The notes below the pieces were generated by a model that worked only from the letters and a program-made list of their open reading frames with translations, ran no database searches and was not told the DNA's origin. A stretch of 64,000 nt of DNA from Pectinophora gossypiella (lineage: Eukaryota; Arthropoda; Insecta; Lepidoptera; Gelechiidae). The stretch is from contig NC_065422.1 of the NCBI RefSeq assembly GCF_024362695.1, forward strand, positions 4,091,534-4,155,533, written 5' to 3'. The translations under genes were made by a program, and so were the position numbers. Of this stretch, positions 1-11,080 are shown in pieces (positions within the stretch are counted from its first letter, which is position 1; each line of letters starts with the position of its first letter).

Positions 1-199
1 TTGCGGGTTAATCTTAAGAACCACTAAACGAATTTGCATGCGATTTTTACTGTTCTGATATGCATTTCTTCAAAAAGATTAAAGGATAAAAAAACGGTTA
101 GTATCACTAGTGCACATAATAAGAAAAGATTAATTATACTTTATACTAACTGCTGCCATCTGTCAGGTTCCAGTCCCTGTGACTTGCCCCTTCCGTCCT

Positions 200-320
200 G
201 GGTGGTTAAAAAGGCCACATTGAAGCAATTTTTTTTGCACTTTTAGATATACGCGCAAATGTCAAATTGCAATATTGCTTTCTTAGATGAATTTCTCCGA
301 TGTGGCCATTTTAACCCCCC
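200..320. mobile_element. TIR-1 foldback MITE copy
   Basis: Inverted arms run from GGTTAAAAAGGCCACAT on the left to GATGTGGCCATTTTAACC on the right, with a CAAATTGCAATATTGC-type inner arm. The same bilateral sequence recurs at 2260, 18307, 29706, 30028 and 42286. It has no coding capacity, so it is a non-autonomous DNA element of undetermined superfamily. Confidence 0.75.
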
Positions 321-787
321 TGCATGGCAATAACTACTTGGCGGGAAAAATGGTTAATGTTATATTCGTCAAATCTACAAAAAGTCGCTTATAAAAAAAT
401 ACATAAAACAGGAAAATTATGCGTGTGGTATCGCTTTTTAATCCTGCAACAAAGTAGACCCAATTTAATATCCTATTATTTCTTCCGACCGCTTATTAAA
501 TGCTGGCCCATAATATGTGCATTAGCCCTACGCACGGTGCTCAAACGCTTATAATTCGAGTTTATTATGGGAATCCCACTATTATCATAGAGCGCTAAAT
601 AACAGTAGAATATTACCTTGATTGTTTACGACACCGTTTCATAATTGTAGTTTATTAGTTATTATTATAGGTTATATTATTGTCAGTTATTACATACGTA
701 ATGCTTCACGCCGTGATCCACAATGTGGTGGGCAGAGCGACAATTTGCGGTCTCTCTCTCGATTCAAGTTGTGAGATAGATTATGAT
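321..787. other. No recognisable feature
   Basis: AT-rich sequence. A weak resemblance to the Rep-E tail near 322-400 is too diverged to call. I see no gene. Confidence 0.5.
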
Positions 788-960
788 CACATCATCACTA
801 ATTTAAGAGCCACACTCATATCGGTGTAGCATTCTCCATGATACTTTTTAGGGAAAAATAGAGCAGTGGTTTCCCTCTTGCCTTCTGCCCCGCAGTACTC
901 TGTCTGGCGAGAGTGGGATGGCGCCCAGAGTAGTCTATTTTAAAGCCGTACTAGGACTCC
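788..960 (+). repeat. Rep-F copy
   Basis: Begins CATCATCACTAATTTAAGAG and continues through a TTTTTAGGGAAAAATAG segment to a GCAGTACTCTGTCTGGCG segment. Other copies are at 11857 (minus), 13752 (short), 62794 and 63878. It looks like the 3' part of a retroposon, family unknown. Confidence 0.6.
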
Positions 961-974
961 AGACGTCCGCCTCT

Positions 975-1140
975 GACCCTGATTTCTGCAGACATCTAAT
1001 TTTATTTGTATAAACCTATCATTTTCTTATCCCCCGATAAGGAAAGAAACAGATAAATTGAATACCGCTAATTTTAAAATGAATGCATAATATAACCCGG
1101 GCGAATTAAATAGGATTCTCGCTGACCTGTTGATAAGCCC
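975..1140. mobile_element. TIR-4 partial copy
   Basis: Left-end part of the TIR-4 family: TTTCTGCAGACATCTAATTT, then a CCCGGGCGAATTAAATAGG segment also seen in the full copy starting at 1302. The right end is missing. Confidence 0.6.
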
Positions 1141-1301
1141 AGGTAACATAAGTGGACTTCACGGCATTGATGGAAACGGTATAAACGGTTGTGTGAAATG
1201 TAAACTTCAATGTCACAACAATAGGGATATATACTAGAAGCTCAAAAAAAGTACGCGGCAGTACTGTTGAGTGTTCCTAAATTTTGTCAGTTCTCCATAC
1301 T

Positions 1302-1681
1302 GGCCCCGATTCCTGCAGACACCTCCTAATTTTACTTTTAAGTTATACCTGTCATTTTCTTATCTGCCGAAAAGGAAAGGGACGGATGATTGACAGCTCT
1401 TAATTTTATGAAGAATGAGTAAATGAATGAATAACCCGGCCGAATTAAAAAGGTATCTCGCTGGTATGCAAACCGTTTGACGTGTGCTGTCAACATAATT
1501 CTGTCGGGTTATTGACCAATGTAAAATTTTTAGACGGTTGTTTTAGATTTGTGCTTAAAATTGGCGTGTGTTACATAAATTTTATGCTTGTCGATTACCC
1601 GTCCCTTTCCTTTTCGGCGGATAAGAAAATGACAGATATCACTTAAAATAAAATTAGATGGTGTTTACAGGAATTAGCACC
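1302..1681. mobile_element. TIR-4 full-length copy
   Basis: Left terminus TGGCCCCGATTCCTGCAGAC; the right terminus reads GGAATTAGCACCA, which inverted gives TGGTGCTAATTCC. The inverted similarity runs about 100 bp inward, including the stretch CCTTTTCGGCGGATAAGAAA and its inverse. There is no coding capacity. Related copies lie at 50350, 50991 and 53064. Flanking target duplication is not clear here. Confidence 0.75.
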
Positions 1682-1689
1682 ACTGTCCA

Positions 1690-2259
1690 GCTCTAATTAG
1701 GTAGCAACAGGTACTCGTAAATTGCTTTTAAATGTGAAGCAAAGTGGAGTGTATCCCGTCTGAAGGGTGAGCTACGAAAAATTAAACCAGCCATCAGTTA
1801 GAAAAAAGCAAATGTGTGAAAATAAGTTTCCCTAAGATTTCTCTTATTCGATCTTTAGGGAATAAATATAACTATGATTTTACAGTTAAACGCTGCGCAA
1901 AGGGTTATAATGTACAAATATAACTAATACAATATATTTGTATGGAGATGTGTCAAAATTTAAGAACAGTCAACAGTAGCGACTCCTGATGGGAGAAATA
2001 GGCAGATTTTATCCATTTACAGTTCGGACCTACTAACGTAGACATAAAAAACCTGCCAGATAAACGTAGCAGTAAATTTCAAGTGTACATTACGAAGGTA
2101 ATGGCATTTTAAATTCGGTCGGCATAACCTCTCATTTGGACGAAACAAAAGGTTGATCATCTGAATAAATTTGCGAAATTATTGTTATTTAACTCTGTCC
2201 CGCAGGCGAACACTGAAATTATCGAAGCCAGTACTACTGGTTTCCGAAAGAGATCTTTA
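1690..2259. other. Mostly unrecognised; Rep-Z segment inside
   Basis: Only the stretch around 1945-2020 is repeated elsewhere. The rest is AT-rich with no gene or element I can support. Confidence 0.5.
1945..2020 (+). repeat. Rep-Z fragment
   Basis: GTCAAAATTTAAGAACAG followed by AGCGACTCCTGATGGGAG and AAATAGGCAG. It matches 27937-28005 in the same orientation. Function and class are unknown. Confidence 0.5.
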
Positions 2260-2399
2260 GGGAGTTAAAAAGGCCACATCGAAGCAATATTGCTATTTGG
2301 CGTTTGCTAACATTGCGCAGTTACTTTTGTATGCGCAAAATATGTCAAATAGCATATTGCTTTTTAGATAAATAGTTTCAATGTGGCCTTTTGAACCCT
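2260..2399. mobile_element. TIR-1 foldback MITE, diverged
   Basis: Arms GTTAAAAAGGCCACATCGAA and CAATGTGGCCTTTTGAAC; middle TTGCGCAGTTACTTTTGTAT. An older copy with more mismatches than the one starting at 18307. Confidence 0.7.
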
Positions 2400-2408
2400 T
2401 CAGAATGG

Positions 2409-2520
2409 ATAATGAGTATACAGTAGGTAACATAGTTACACTTTAAATCGGCATTTTTATATAACGAAGATCTCATTCGCCTAAAACTACTGCAGCTTCT
2501 CACAGCCTGTATAGCCGGGT
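2409..2520 (-). mobile_element. Non-LTR retrotransposon 3' tail
   Basis: Minus-strand copy of the tail seen in plus orientation at 23840-24016. Shared landmarks are CGGCTATACAGG, AAGCTGCAGTAGTTTTAGGC and the segment reading GTAACTATGTTACCTACTG on the element strand. Strongly 5' truncated. Confidence 0.6.
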
Positions 2521-3029
2521 GTGTACTTAGAAATAAGTTAGCATTTAACAAAATTTGTACCTATTGGGATAAAATTCCTGCTTGAATAACTGCAAATATG
2601 ATGTACGAAACATCAATCAGAAATCAGAATCATTTTTAATTATCACAGATAAACATGTTGAAGGTAAATTTAACACTTTTCAATCTTCGTCATTTCACAA
2701 AGTGTTATAGCTGAGGATATGAAATGACAAGAAACTGCAATAGTATTACATGTTTTAAGTCGAATAAGTGTAAAAATTAAAAACCGAATACGGAAAACTC
2801 GCGGTCAAAAAGTATGACACTATTTCTTTAGCTTATGTCCACTAGAGGGCGCCACATTAAATTTAGGGTGATGTCACATAGCCCATAATAGCGGACAATC
2901 AAGACGCTTCTAGTGACACCACATTTGTTAAATTCTGACAAGTAGGTAGTTTAAAAGTTATGCGGGAACACACGCACATACATACATAACTGGCCAAACA
3001 TAACCCCCTTTCCGCTTCGCCGCGGTCGG
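2521..3029. other. No recognisable feature
   Basis: AT-rich sequence containing an AGGGCGCCACATT stretch. No repeat partner in this window and no gene seen. Confidence 0.5.
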
Positions 3030-3175
3030 GTAAAAAATACTAAACTTTATTGCACAATAACGGAAATATATTTGTATGTTTCTACTTAAACAACACAATG
3101 AATATAGTACATATGGGTGGCCTTATTGTTCCAAAGCAATTGTTTTCAGGTAACCACTACTAGGAGTAAGCAAAA
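3030..3175 (-). mobile_element. LINE-5 type 3' end, truncated
   Basis: On the minus strand it reads ...GGTTACCTGAAAACAATTGC, AACAATAAGGCCACCC, then ends in AATAAAG-type sequence. The same tail occurs at 15165 and 40618. The AATAAA-like signal followed by A-rich sequence marks the 3' end of a non-LTR retrotransposon or a SINE using its tail. Confidence 0.6.
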
Positions 3176-3725
3176 AAATATGGATGCGAGGTACATAAAT
3201 TTCTAAGAATACAAAATTCATGTCCGTTTTTTTTTTATTTCGATCTATCTACACGTCGTATGTTTTCATTAAAAGTAGAACACGGGTTTAGACATGAGAT
3301 AACAGACAGACAAACAGAGTAAAGTTATACGCCTTTTCTTATTAGTACTTAGTACTAACTGTTACAAGGCATTAGTACGCGGTGGCAAACTAGATGGCGC
3401 TAGTTGTATTTTAGAACGCGGTATCGAAGATTGTTCACGGAATAGTGACTACCACCTAAATCGTCCCGTTCAATTTAAGTAAGATGAACCGTACAGGTAG
3501 CTGGTTACTACCTAAACTTTTTTAAGGCGTTGTCTACATGAGTCTCTTATGTAGACAGCCATAAAATCTTAATAAATGCGTACTAAATTAGTATGAATTT
3601 TACTGTATCTACCTGTCGACCAAAATATAGTTGATATGATATCTTTACAATTTACATGACTTTATAATAATAAAAGACAATCGCTCGTAATGTAATGAGT
3701 AATGACAGAGCTGAGAAATTAATTA
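3176..3725. other. No recognisable feature
   Basis: AT-rich sequence with scattered short motifs. No ORF or repeat partner that I can support. Confidence 0.5.
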
Positions 3726-4236
3726 GGTGGTTGTTGGTATTCAGGGTGTGATGATGACCAAGTGATCAGGGCCATAGGAACTCAATATTAAAATGACACA
3801 ATGCCCCGAGTTTGGGCTTGTTTGAATCGTCTCGATGAGCACTCTGACCCTAGGTGGTTTTAGTAGTTGGTTTCCAGGGTCTGATGATGACCAGGTGGCC
3901 ATAAGAATTCGACATTAAATTGTCGCAAGACCACCGAATTTGGGCTTGTTTGAATCGTCTCGATGAGCACTCTGACCCTAGGTGGTTTTGGTGGTTGGTT
4001 TCTAGGGTCTGATGATGACCAGGTGGCCATAAGAATTCGATATTAAATTGTCGCAAGACCCTCGAGTTTGGGCTTGTTTGTCTTGACGAGTACTCTGGTC
4101 CTAGGTGGTTTTTGGAGGTTGGTGTTTAGGGTGTAATGATGACCAGGTGGTCATAAGATCTTGCGATAAAAACCCCGAGAGCCTCGAGTTTGAGCCTATT
4201 TGATTTGTTTTATGAGTGTACTCTGACCCTAGGTTT
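3726..4236 (+). repeat. 128-bp minisatellite, about four units
   Basis: The landmark GGCTTGTTTG starts at 3815, 3943 and 4071, a period of exactly 128 bp; a decayed fourth unit has GCCTATTTG near 4194. Each unit carries TGATGATGACCAGGTGG, TAAATTGTCGCAAGACC and CTCTGACCCTAGGTGG. The two central units are nearly identical, the outer ones diverged, as in arrays that homogenise from the middle. A short minus-strand reading frame here is only the repeat read through. Confidence 0.85.
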
Positions 4237-4767
4237 GGTACTATTGCAATTTGTAACATTTGATGCAATAGACATTTATATATCGAGGTAATATATTACC
4301 TAGGTATTTCACACCTTGACGCGCTAATAAGTAAAAACTATATGTTTTTATTTCTTTAAATTGTTATCGCTTTAAAATCACGTTTATTGTGTCGGAGTAA
4401 TTTTTGGATATATAATTTATTTTGTATTTTGGCTTTTGTGAAATAAATTATTTAACAAACGATTCTCGTTCGAGTTTCAGTGGTACCCAGTAACAAATTA
4501 CGCACTTTCTTCCAAAGTGATCTTACACGCCTCCTTGATTTAAAATACGGGTGCGGGTACCACTGCAAATAATTGCAAATAATGTTTCAAAGTGTTTAAG
4601 CACTGCAATTTTCTGAAAAGCACCCATAATGAAATGGTCAAAAACCTGAATGAGAAGGAATAAAAACAACCAGCTTTTGCTCTATATTTTCGAGCTACGT
4701 TTTTAACGGGTTTTAAAGTTCCGCTCACGATCCAAGGGTCGAGTGAGTTCCCGGAGGCATTGTTAAA
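4237..4767. other. No recognisable feature
   Basis: AT-rich on the left, more mixed from 4540. No element boundaries or gene seen. Confidence 0.5.
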
Positions 4768-5062
4768 ATAACATGATGATGATGATGTCCTCCCAGACGT
4801 ATCCGTCGACGGCGACACCCTTAGCTAGTGTTAGCCTGGGTTCTTGCATGGGCGCGGGCGTGACTAGCAAAACCAAATTTAGTTTTGAAAGTCCTGTTGC
4901 AAGAAGCACAATAGAGAGTCCCATTTGAGTTATAAGTGTAGTGGTAGGAGGGCTTGGGTCGAGTTTTTCGGATCTGGTGTTTGGCGTTTGGTTTGTAAAA
5001 TAACATAGTGTAGTAACGACGCGATTTATCATATTTATCCGTAAAACGCAAACCAAAGCACA
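4768..5062 (-). pseudogene. LINE-4 C-terminus with C2H2-like finger
   Basis: The minus strand encodes the last part of a non-LTR retrotransposon protein. The reading ends at a stop around 4821 and includes a C-x2-C ... H-x3-H arrangement (LYCASCNRTFKTKFGF then SHARAH), a finger like those at the C-terminus of several insect LINE reverse transcriptases. The 3' tail ends in a CATCATCATCATCATG run, typical of LINE-3/4 type termini. Everything upstream of this finger is absent, so it is a dead 5'-truncated copy. It abuts LINE-1 (5068-5285) head to head; the frame extending past 5062 is antisense to that copy and not real. Confidence 0.65.
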
Positions 5063-5067
5063 AAAAC

Positions 5068-5285
5068 AGAACGCAGGCAGAGGAAGACCTAGAAGGACTT
5101 ACATTGACCAAATTGGAGATGTCCTTAGAAAAGGTGTAGTACGATCTACTCTGAACCGGCGTGCTGAAGCGATTGATGAATGGAGGAAGCAAAATGAGTG
5201 TAACAGGATCGAAGCAGATGAAACTCTTTAGTCTCTACTTACCCCGGTGGGAAATTAGCGTGAGTTTATCTATGTGTATGTATGT
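5068..5285 (+). pseudogene. LINE-1 (RTE-like) C-terminal remnant
   Basis: 5073-5231 reads as a C-terminal reverse-transcriptase extension of RTE-like LINEs, with the arginine-rich AGRGRPRRTYIDQ segment followed by DVLRKG. It reaches a premature stop at 5229-5231; the nearby TAG within GGAAATTAGCGTGAG is where related copies end. The tail is CCCCGGTGGGAAAT, GCGTGAGTTTA and a TATG run. Further copies at 15014, 32757, 53575 and 62620. Strongly 5' truncated and non-functional. Confidence 0.75.
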
Positions 5286-5336
5286 ATCGTAAAACCTAGA
5301 ATTTGCTGCGGTTAACATCTTCCTAGGACACCGTAG

Positions 5337-5658
5337 TTCTTCTTTTTCTATCGTGTGGGTTGTGAGGTGGATTACCAACCCGATCAACTCTAATGTCAGG
5401 GTTACTCTTGAGCCGCCAAAGGCCCCTGACATGGCTCATGTAACGACTACTTACTTACATCAGTAAGTAGTAACCGGGACCAACAGCATAACCTGCTTTC
5501 CGGATCGTCTTACTTTCGGACAATCAGGTGATCAGCCTGTAATGTCCTAACCAAACCTGGGATTACAAAGTGACTTTTGTGATATGTCCCCGCCGGGATT
5601 TGAACCCGGGACCTCTGGATCGTGAGCCTAACGCTCAAACCACTGGACCACGGAGGCC
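5337..5658 (-). mobile_element. SINE-A, near full length, with TSD
   Basis: The minus strand starts GGCCTCCGTGGTCCAGTGG (pol III A box) with a B box close to GGTTCAAATCC, then the shared core and a tail of TTGGTAATCCACCTCACAAC and CACACGATAG. It is flanked by GACACCGTAG (5327-5336) and GACACCATAG (5659-5668), a 9/10 target duplication, which fixes the ends. Confidence 0.85.
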
Positions 5659-5668
5659 GACACCATAG

Positions 5669-7020
5669 TGGCGCGTCACGACAACAAATAGTGAACACTG
5701 AGTCTATAAATACGATTAATAGTTAACACGTTCACTATGTAACTGAAAATTAGATATGGACCCCTCACGTGCAATATTGATTAATACATTGTAATTTATG
5801 TACATAGACACACTATGACAAGAAAAATCAATCTGAAAAGCCTCCCGTCAGATTTTCATATTTTCCCTAGTGCCTCACATATGGGACATACACGTATGCC
5901 TTATATGTGGTTCATACACAGTGAACGTGTTAAATATCATAAATACTTACTTGAGACCTAAACCTAGTCAACAGAGACAATCTTCGTAAATACCAAGGTA
6001 ACAAACAATAATTCTTCAGCAAACTGCAAACTACTGTCGAACTTAAGCACATCATAAATATTAATAGAAAAGTCGCAACAAAGCTTAGAGTTGAAGAGCT
6101 AATGCCATATAAATTCACTACCCCTTCTCTTGCACTAAATGACGACGCCTCAGGCATTTACTTCGCTATAACCAGACCAGTTTAGTAGACTTTAGCTATT
6201 ATCTTCCCACTAGTTTCATTATGAGCTTTAAAATTGACAACGTGAAGTTCAGTATCAAACGGAGTAACATTCCTTTTGCAGGTTTTTTACTCAGCAGCAT
6301 AACCAACCATTCTATTTCCATCGCCCTTAGTGATTTCTTCTCATAAAGCTCAAAATTCATCATCTGCAAAGTGTACTTTTACACCTTTTGTTTTCGATGC
6401 TACTGTTACCTTCACACAGTAACTTAGCTGAGAATTTATACCCACAATGGAATCAGCGCGTGGTTTCGTAGCCTGAAGCAGAATAGTGGTTAACTTATTG
6501 CTTGGTAGCGTTACTTGTTCAGAATCAGTCACTATCTCTCCATCTGGTTCGATTCTGACGTGCTTTACAACCAGGGCTGCCCTTTGATTTTCTTTTCTTT
6601 AATGACAGATGATTTATGTGGTCTTATGAGAAATTTGCTGTGCGCTCGTGTCCTGATGAGTGTGAATCTTTACAGTGAATTCCTTATCGCGTTTCTTCTT
6701 GGAACCACGAAGAATGAGATTGCGGTGTTTGCGCGTGATTCGTTTCTTTGTATTTATGAACGAGTTGATGTTCATGTCGGGTTCAAGATGATTTATTAAA
6801 AGGTCAGCGCTCGTTTAGCGGAGACAAATTAAATCACTCACTTTTTGATTGTAGATTCTGAAATTGATATCATTACTCAATTTCTTAACACCTGTGCGAT
6901 ACGGCGGCTAATTTTGAGTGCGTTTTAAATCATTTAAGTACTTTGGCATTTTTTTTTGTCTTCCTGATCATGTCGTAAAATCCAACAGAAAATTGTCTCT
7001 TTTCTAACATGATTTATATT
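5669..7020. other. No recognisable feature
   Basis: Mostly AT-rich. Several 60-95 codon frames exist on both strands but none has recognisable protein character or splice context I would defend. Confidence 0.5.
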
Positions 7021-7480
7021 TGTTATGAGCGAGAGACTGATCCCTTATGACCATTATGGTTAACGGCCTCCGTGATCCAGTGGTTGAGCGTTGTGCTCAC
7101 GATCCGGAGGTCCCGGGAGAGAATCCCGGTGGGTACATATCACATAAGGTCACTTTGTGTGCCCGAAAGTAAGACGATCCGTGCTTCGGAAGGCACGTTA
7201 AGCCGTCGGTCCCGGTTACTACTTACTGATGTAAGTACGTAGTCGTTACATGAGTCATGTCAGAGGCCTTTGGCGGCTCAATAGTCAATAAACCACCTCA
7301 CATCCCACACGATGGAAGAAGACCATAATAATATGGTTCCTCGTTTTCATCTTGGGACTTCGTATCAACAGTGGTTGCAAGTTGTATTAGATTACTTGTG
7401 GCTCTGCCCACCCCGTTAGGGATTACGGGCGTGAGTTTATTATGTGTCGTCGGCGCGTTCTCAATGTATGTATGTGTTAA
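7021..7480 (+). mobile_element. Rep-D copy split by a SINE-A
   Basis: Left part 7021-7064 (TGTTATGAGCGAGAGACTGA) and right part 7321-7480 (CTTCGTATCAACAGTGGTTG through GATTACGGGCGTGAGTTT) join into one Rep-D element as seen uninterrupted at 19381-19537. The SINE-A at 7065-7320 lies between them. Confidence 0.8.
7065..7320 (+). mobile_element. SINE-A inserted in Rep-D
   Basis: A box TGATCCAGTGG at 7073-7083, degenerate B box near 7115, shared core at 7179-7215, tail CACATCCCACACGATGGAAG. The internal CTGACACCAGGG tail segment is deleted. Target duplication is imperfect: GACCATTATGGTT at 7049 and GACCATAATAATATGGTT at 7321. Confidence 0.8.
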
Positions 7481-7785
7481 TGATGATTGGAAGCACATTC
7501 AACCCTACTTAACAAAACTTTACAGTGTCCATGGACTAACAAAGTAGTTTATGCAACGGATTGATTTGCGCGTTTATTAGATCTATCTCGCAAACAGTAG
7601 GAAGTTGCGACAATTCCTAGGGCGATTGTTGCCATGGTTACGCTTATGGTAAATTTACCGGGTTTTTGTTCTAGTAGTTATGATAGGGTAGCCTTAAGCT
7701 ATGTAACCACTTGGCGACAATTGTCACGCAACATCTGACACAACATGTTTATGTTTGATCACACAATTTATATGTTACTTAGTTC

Positions 7786-7830
7786 ATGTCATCATTTCCC
7801 TACCATTATCCCGTTTTTCCCAGGGTCCGC
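7786..7830 (-). mobile_element. SINE-C tail fragment
   Basis: CATTTCCCTACCATTATCCC and CAGGGTCCGCTTGC match the 3' end of SINE-C in minus orientation. An isolated tail about 190 bp before the larger SINE-C at 8015. Confidence 0.55.
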
Positions 7831-8014
7831 TTGCTTGCAAACCAAAATGGCAGGGGCTAATCAGAGGCGCCAGTACCACAAGACGGATGACTTTGTCTAT
7901 AATGTAGTAGGGAAACTCTACGTTCATAGTTTGACTGCGATAGCGTTACTTGCTGCGATATATGATGCGTATTGCTTCATTTGTATGATTACCTACATGA
8001 TTTTACATTTCATC

Positions 8015-8335
8015 GTTTTTCACAGGGTCCGCTTACCTAACCTGAAGATTTGACAGGTCCGGTTTTCTAAAGAAGCGACTGCCTGTCTGACCTTCCAACC
8101 CGCAAAGGGAAAACGAGCCCAATACAGGTTAGGTCACATATCTCCGAAAATGCATTTCTCGGGAATGTGGGTTTCCTCACGATGTTTTCCTTCACCGTTG
8201 AGCACGTGATACTCATTTATTATAACATGAATTCGAAAACAAATTCGACAATCATCGGTTTAGGCCTGGGCTGGATTCGAACCTGCGACCTCAAAGTGAG
8301 ACGCAAGCGTTCTACCAACTGGGCTACCATGGCTC
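8015..8335 (-). mobile_element. SINE-C, near full length
   Basis: The minus strand starts GAGCCATGGTAGCCCAGTTGG (A-box region), has B box GGTTCGAATCC, then CTAAACCGATGATTGTCGAA, an ACGTGCTCAACGGTGAAGG segment and the tail CCTGTCAAATCTTCAGGTTA. The head is tRNA-like, so it was probably transcribed by RNA polymerase III. Confidence 0.85.
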
Positions 8336-8381
8336 CATGTAAATAACATAAAATAAACTCAAGACTATCTCACAATAGAAG

Positions 8382-8450
8382 TAGTCAGAAGTACATCCAT
8401 CGCAAGTTGAACTCACCCCACACTTCACCCAGCTTTCTGTTAGGTCATGT
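8382..8450 (-). mobile_element. SINE-G fragment
   Basis: Minus-strand match to CAGAAAGCTGGGTGAAGTG and ACTTGCGATGGATGTACTTC, the middle of SINE-G (fullest copy at 58172). Confidence 0.6.
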
Positions 8451-8939
8451 AAGCACTGACAAATTATTGACTGGCTTTCGCAGGTGGAGGTTGGAAGCAA
8501 ATACGTCTTGGTAAGCCTATCACAGCGGGAGCATCCATTTCAAATAGCTCTTCTTCTTCTAGCTCGATTTTAACAAAAAAGGAGCGCAAAATTAAACACA
8601 ATTATTTTTATAATTCCGATCTTCGGTCGAACTCATCCAATCACGTCACAAAAAGGCTATCAAAGCAGTAATATACCAATATCCTGTCCACAATTAAACA
8701 GTAGGCTAGATCTTCAAGCAAAAAACGTACTAGAATATAATCAGTTTAGACGATCAACGATATATCACATAGACTCCTTATCTCCTTATCGGCCCGTCGT
8801 GTCAGTGCGTTCCATTTAGGATACTTACTTTTATTATTATTATTATTTTTATGATTTTGGTTTGATTTTCTTTTGTTTTGTTAATGAATTTTGATCTTGG
8901 TTTTGTTTTTGTTTTTTTTTTGTGTATTGATTTCCGTGT
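8451..8939. other. No recognisable feature
   Basis: AT-rich sequence with a short TTA run near 8830. No gene or repeat partner seen. Confidence 0.5.
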
Positions 8940-9025
8940 GGTTCCTGTCCTGTGTTGAACGTAATGTACCTGTCCGTCTGTGTCTGTGGTGTCCGGAAGT
9001 AATAAATGTTTCTTTCTTTCTTATA
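8940..9025 (+). mobile_element. LINE 3' tail with AATAAA and TTTC run
   Basis: AATGTACCTGTCCGTCTGTG leads to GTAATAAATG and then TTTCTTTCTTTCTT. A polyadenylation-like signal followed by a short tandem run is the usual 3' end of a non-LTR retrotransposon; no coding part remains. Confidence 0.5.
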
Positions 9026-9162
9026 ATAGTCGAACGGGTTACGTCTACACATCTGACAAATAGATCTGATATACCAAAGATGCCGCCTGAAAATGTTCGA
9101 CCAATCGCGACCACTTCTGTCATATTTTGAAGTGTTTATTTATAAATTATGAAAAACTTATA

Positions 9163-9350
9163 GCACACCCCGGACACTTCATACAAAACACCTCGTTTTA
9201 CACAGACACTACACACAATGACCTTGTCGTACACGCGCATATGTGTGTGTGACGTCTGACGCCATACGATTGAAGACTAAAGTAAGACCGAGGAGGGGTG
9301 AGGTAATCCTAGCGAAGCCGCTAGTAGTGGATGGAGAGTTACCGTAGCCA
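9163..9350 (+). repeat. Rep-N copy 1
   Basis: Contains CCGGACACTTCATACAAAAC, a GTGTGTGTGACGTCTG stretch and CCATACGATTGAAGACTAAA. It matches 23289-23466 in the same orientation. Class unknown. Confidence 0.6.
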
Positions 9351-10395
9351 GGCCAATTTAGCAAAATAATAATGTACGAGTGTAATTAGCCAATCTGAAT
9401 AGTAGTGTCACGGGAAAGAAAAATCTCCCATGACTCGACTGGTACTGCCAAGCAAGTGCCTTGGGAAACAAAGGCAATGCGATGGATGCATTTCCGTCTA
9501 GCCCGAATGCAGATAAATGAAGATAATCATGAGCTTGTTATGTTATTTTGGAGTAAGGAGCGCGACGAGTGGCTGTCTAACCATACAACTCTTTTTTTTT
9601 GTATGTTTTACTGGTTTTCCTGTGACATGGACATCACAGATGTTTATTAGTTTTAGTTAGTTTAATATTGATATAGAAGGCTTTTTTTTTCTATCATTTC
9701 TCTATAGATTTGTCCAGGTACGTACAATGTTGCACGCACCTTTCGTCAAACCGTGGTGTGTGCGCACAATATATGCTTTTCTTCTTTTTTTCTTCTCACA
9801 TGAATACGTATCCTCTTTTTTTTGTATAAATCGCATAGCAGAACCATACAACTCTGTCCACCCCTTCAAGGATAAAAACATGATGCTATGTTTATGAGCG
9901 CATGCGGTCTCTGTCTAGCTCGCATGCATGAGGTAAGACGATACGCACTTGACACTGCATCTTCGTAGTGTCTGGGTAAGAACAACTTTTACGTCCTTAG
10001 CGTGCAGGTGTCTACTCGGTTGCATCACCGATGTTTTAGACGTAGTCGCTGGGTTGAAATTAAGCCAATCTATTCACAATATCGGGTGGGTGCACGTAAT
10101 TCAGGTTTCCGTCAAGATAATAGCCGATGGCAATGACGGTGGAATACTATTATCATGTCGCTTACCCTGGTACGTGGTGTTCAAAGATTGCTATGTTGGG
10201 GATTTCATTTTTTTTTAATCCCTAGTAGCTGTTGCTAGGACTTTGATTGGAGTTTCGGCGTAAATAAGCTTTCCAAAAGTCCGGAACTCCATAGTCCCGA
10301 GATATGGAAAGAACATTAGGTACAATAACAAATTAAAATTGCTGTTTAGCAATAAGTCTGTACAAGTGCTGGGTTTATGCTTTTGTGCAATCAAG
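9351..10395. other. No supported feature
   Basis: A 60-residue hydrophilic frame starts near 9405 (plus strand) but I recognise nothing in it and see no clear splice sites. The rest is T-rich with no repeat partner. Confidence 0.4.
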
Positions 10396-10520
10396 CATAG
10401 GGTAGTTTCCAACTAGTCAAATTAGTTATTTTTACTAAACGTCAAAACACGAAATTACAATGGAATTTGTATGAAAAAGCAACCTGTGACGTCATAGAAA
10501 AACGTGACCAAATGTCGCAC
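10396..10520 (-). mobile_element. TIR-3 partial copy
   Basis: On the plus strand it begins AGGGTAGTTTCCAACTAGTC, then ACTAAACGTCAAAACACG and TGTGACGTCATAG. This is the inverted right end of TIR-3 (fuller copies at 29048 and 16371). A CATACATACATACATAAACTC fragment of a LINE-1/Rep-D type tail follows at about 10532-10552. Confidence 0.65.
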
Positions 10521-11080
10521 TTATTGTTACATACATACATACATAAACTCATGTCTATTTTTTCCCACGATTTTCGATTCTGACATATTTCGTAACCGCC
10601 ATTTAGAAAAATCACATTCTGATGTGATTTGACTAATTTAAGTAAATAATTCCGGATAAAAATTGTACATTTTTTATCCGGCTTAAAACTAGCTCGCAAA
10701 ATATTGTTGACAATAATCAAATTCGAATTTGTTGTAAGTATTCTAATTTCAAAAATTAAAGTATTCTAATACAATAAAGCATTATCTCACACTCATAACA
10801 TAAAGAAGGACTTTACAGATAATCTTAAATAGAGACAAACTTCGGAACCATATTTCGTTGCATATTAGTATCATAAATCACCTTTCCATTAGTTATCTGC
10901 GGGCTCCGGTGCGTTAGCATTTTAATGTATTTACTAGCTATTAACAGGTGTCTTGTTTATTGTGAACCAGTTATCACTTATAGGTCTATTTCACACAGAG
11001 CGGATTAATCGCAACGATTTCAATTATCCTGTCAACACTGGCAACGAACATCCAAGAGCGTTCGGCAGACGATTTGGATA

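Noticed and set aside
3726..4236. CRISPR array
   Set aside because: The 128-bp units are contiguous with no unique spacers, and the genome is eukaryotic.
4821..5192. 123-codon minus-strand frame as one protein
   Set aside because: Only its last part is LINE-4 coding sequence. The first part is antisense to the plus-strand LINE-1 fragment at 5068-5231.
5580..5660. tRNA gene candidates wherever A and B boxes are found
   Set aside because: The boxes belong to SINE-A, B, C, G, M or R heads. They lack a complete cloverleaf and continue into SINE bodies.
9405..9650. Hydrophilic 81-codon frame
   Set aside because: No recognised motif, no splice evidence and T-rich low-complexity end. I could not separate it from chance.
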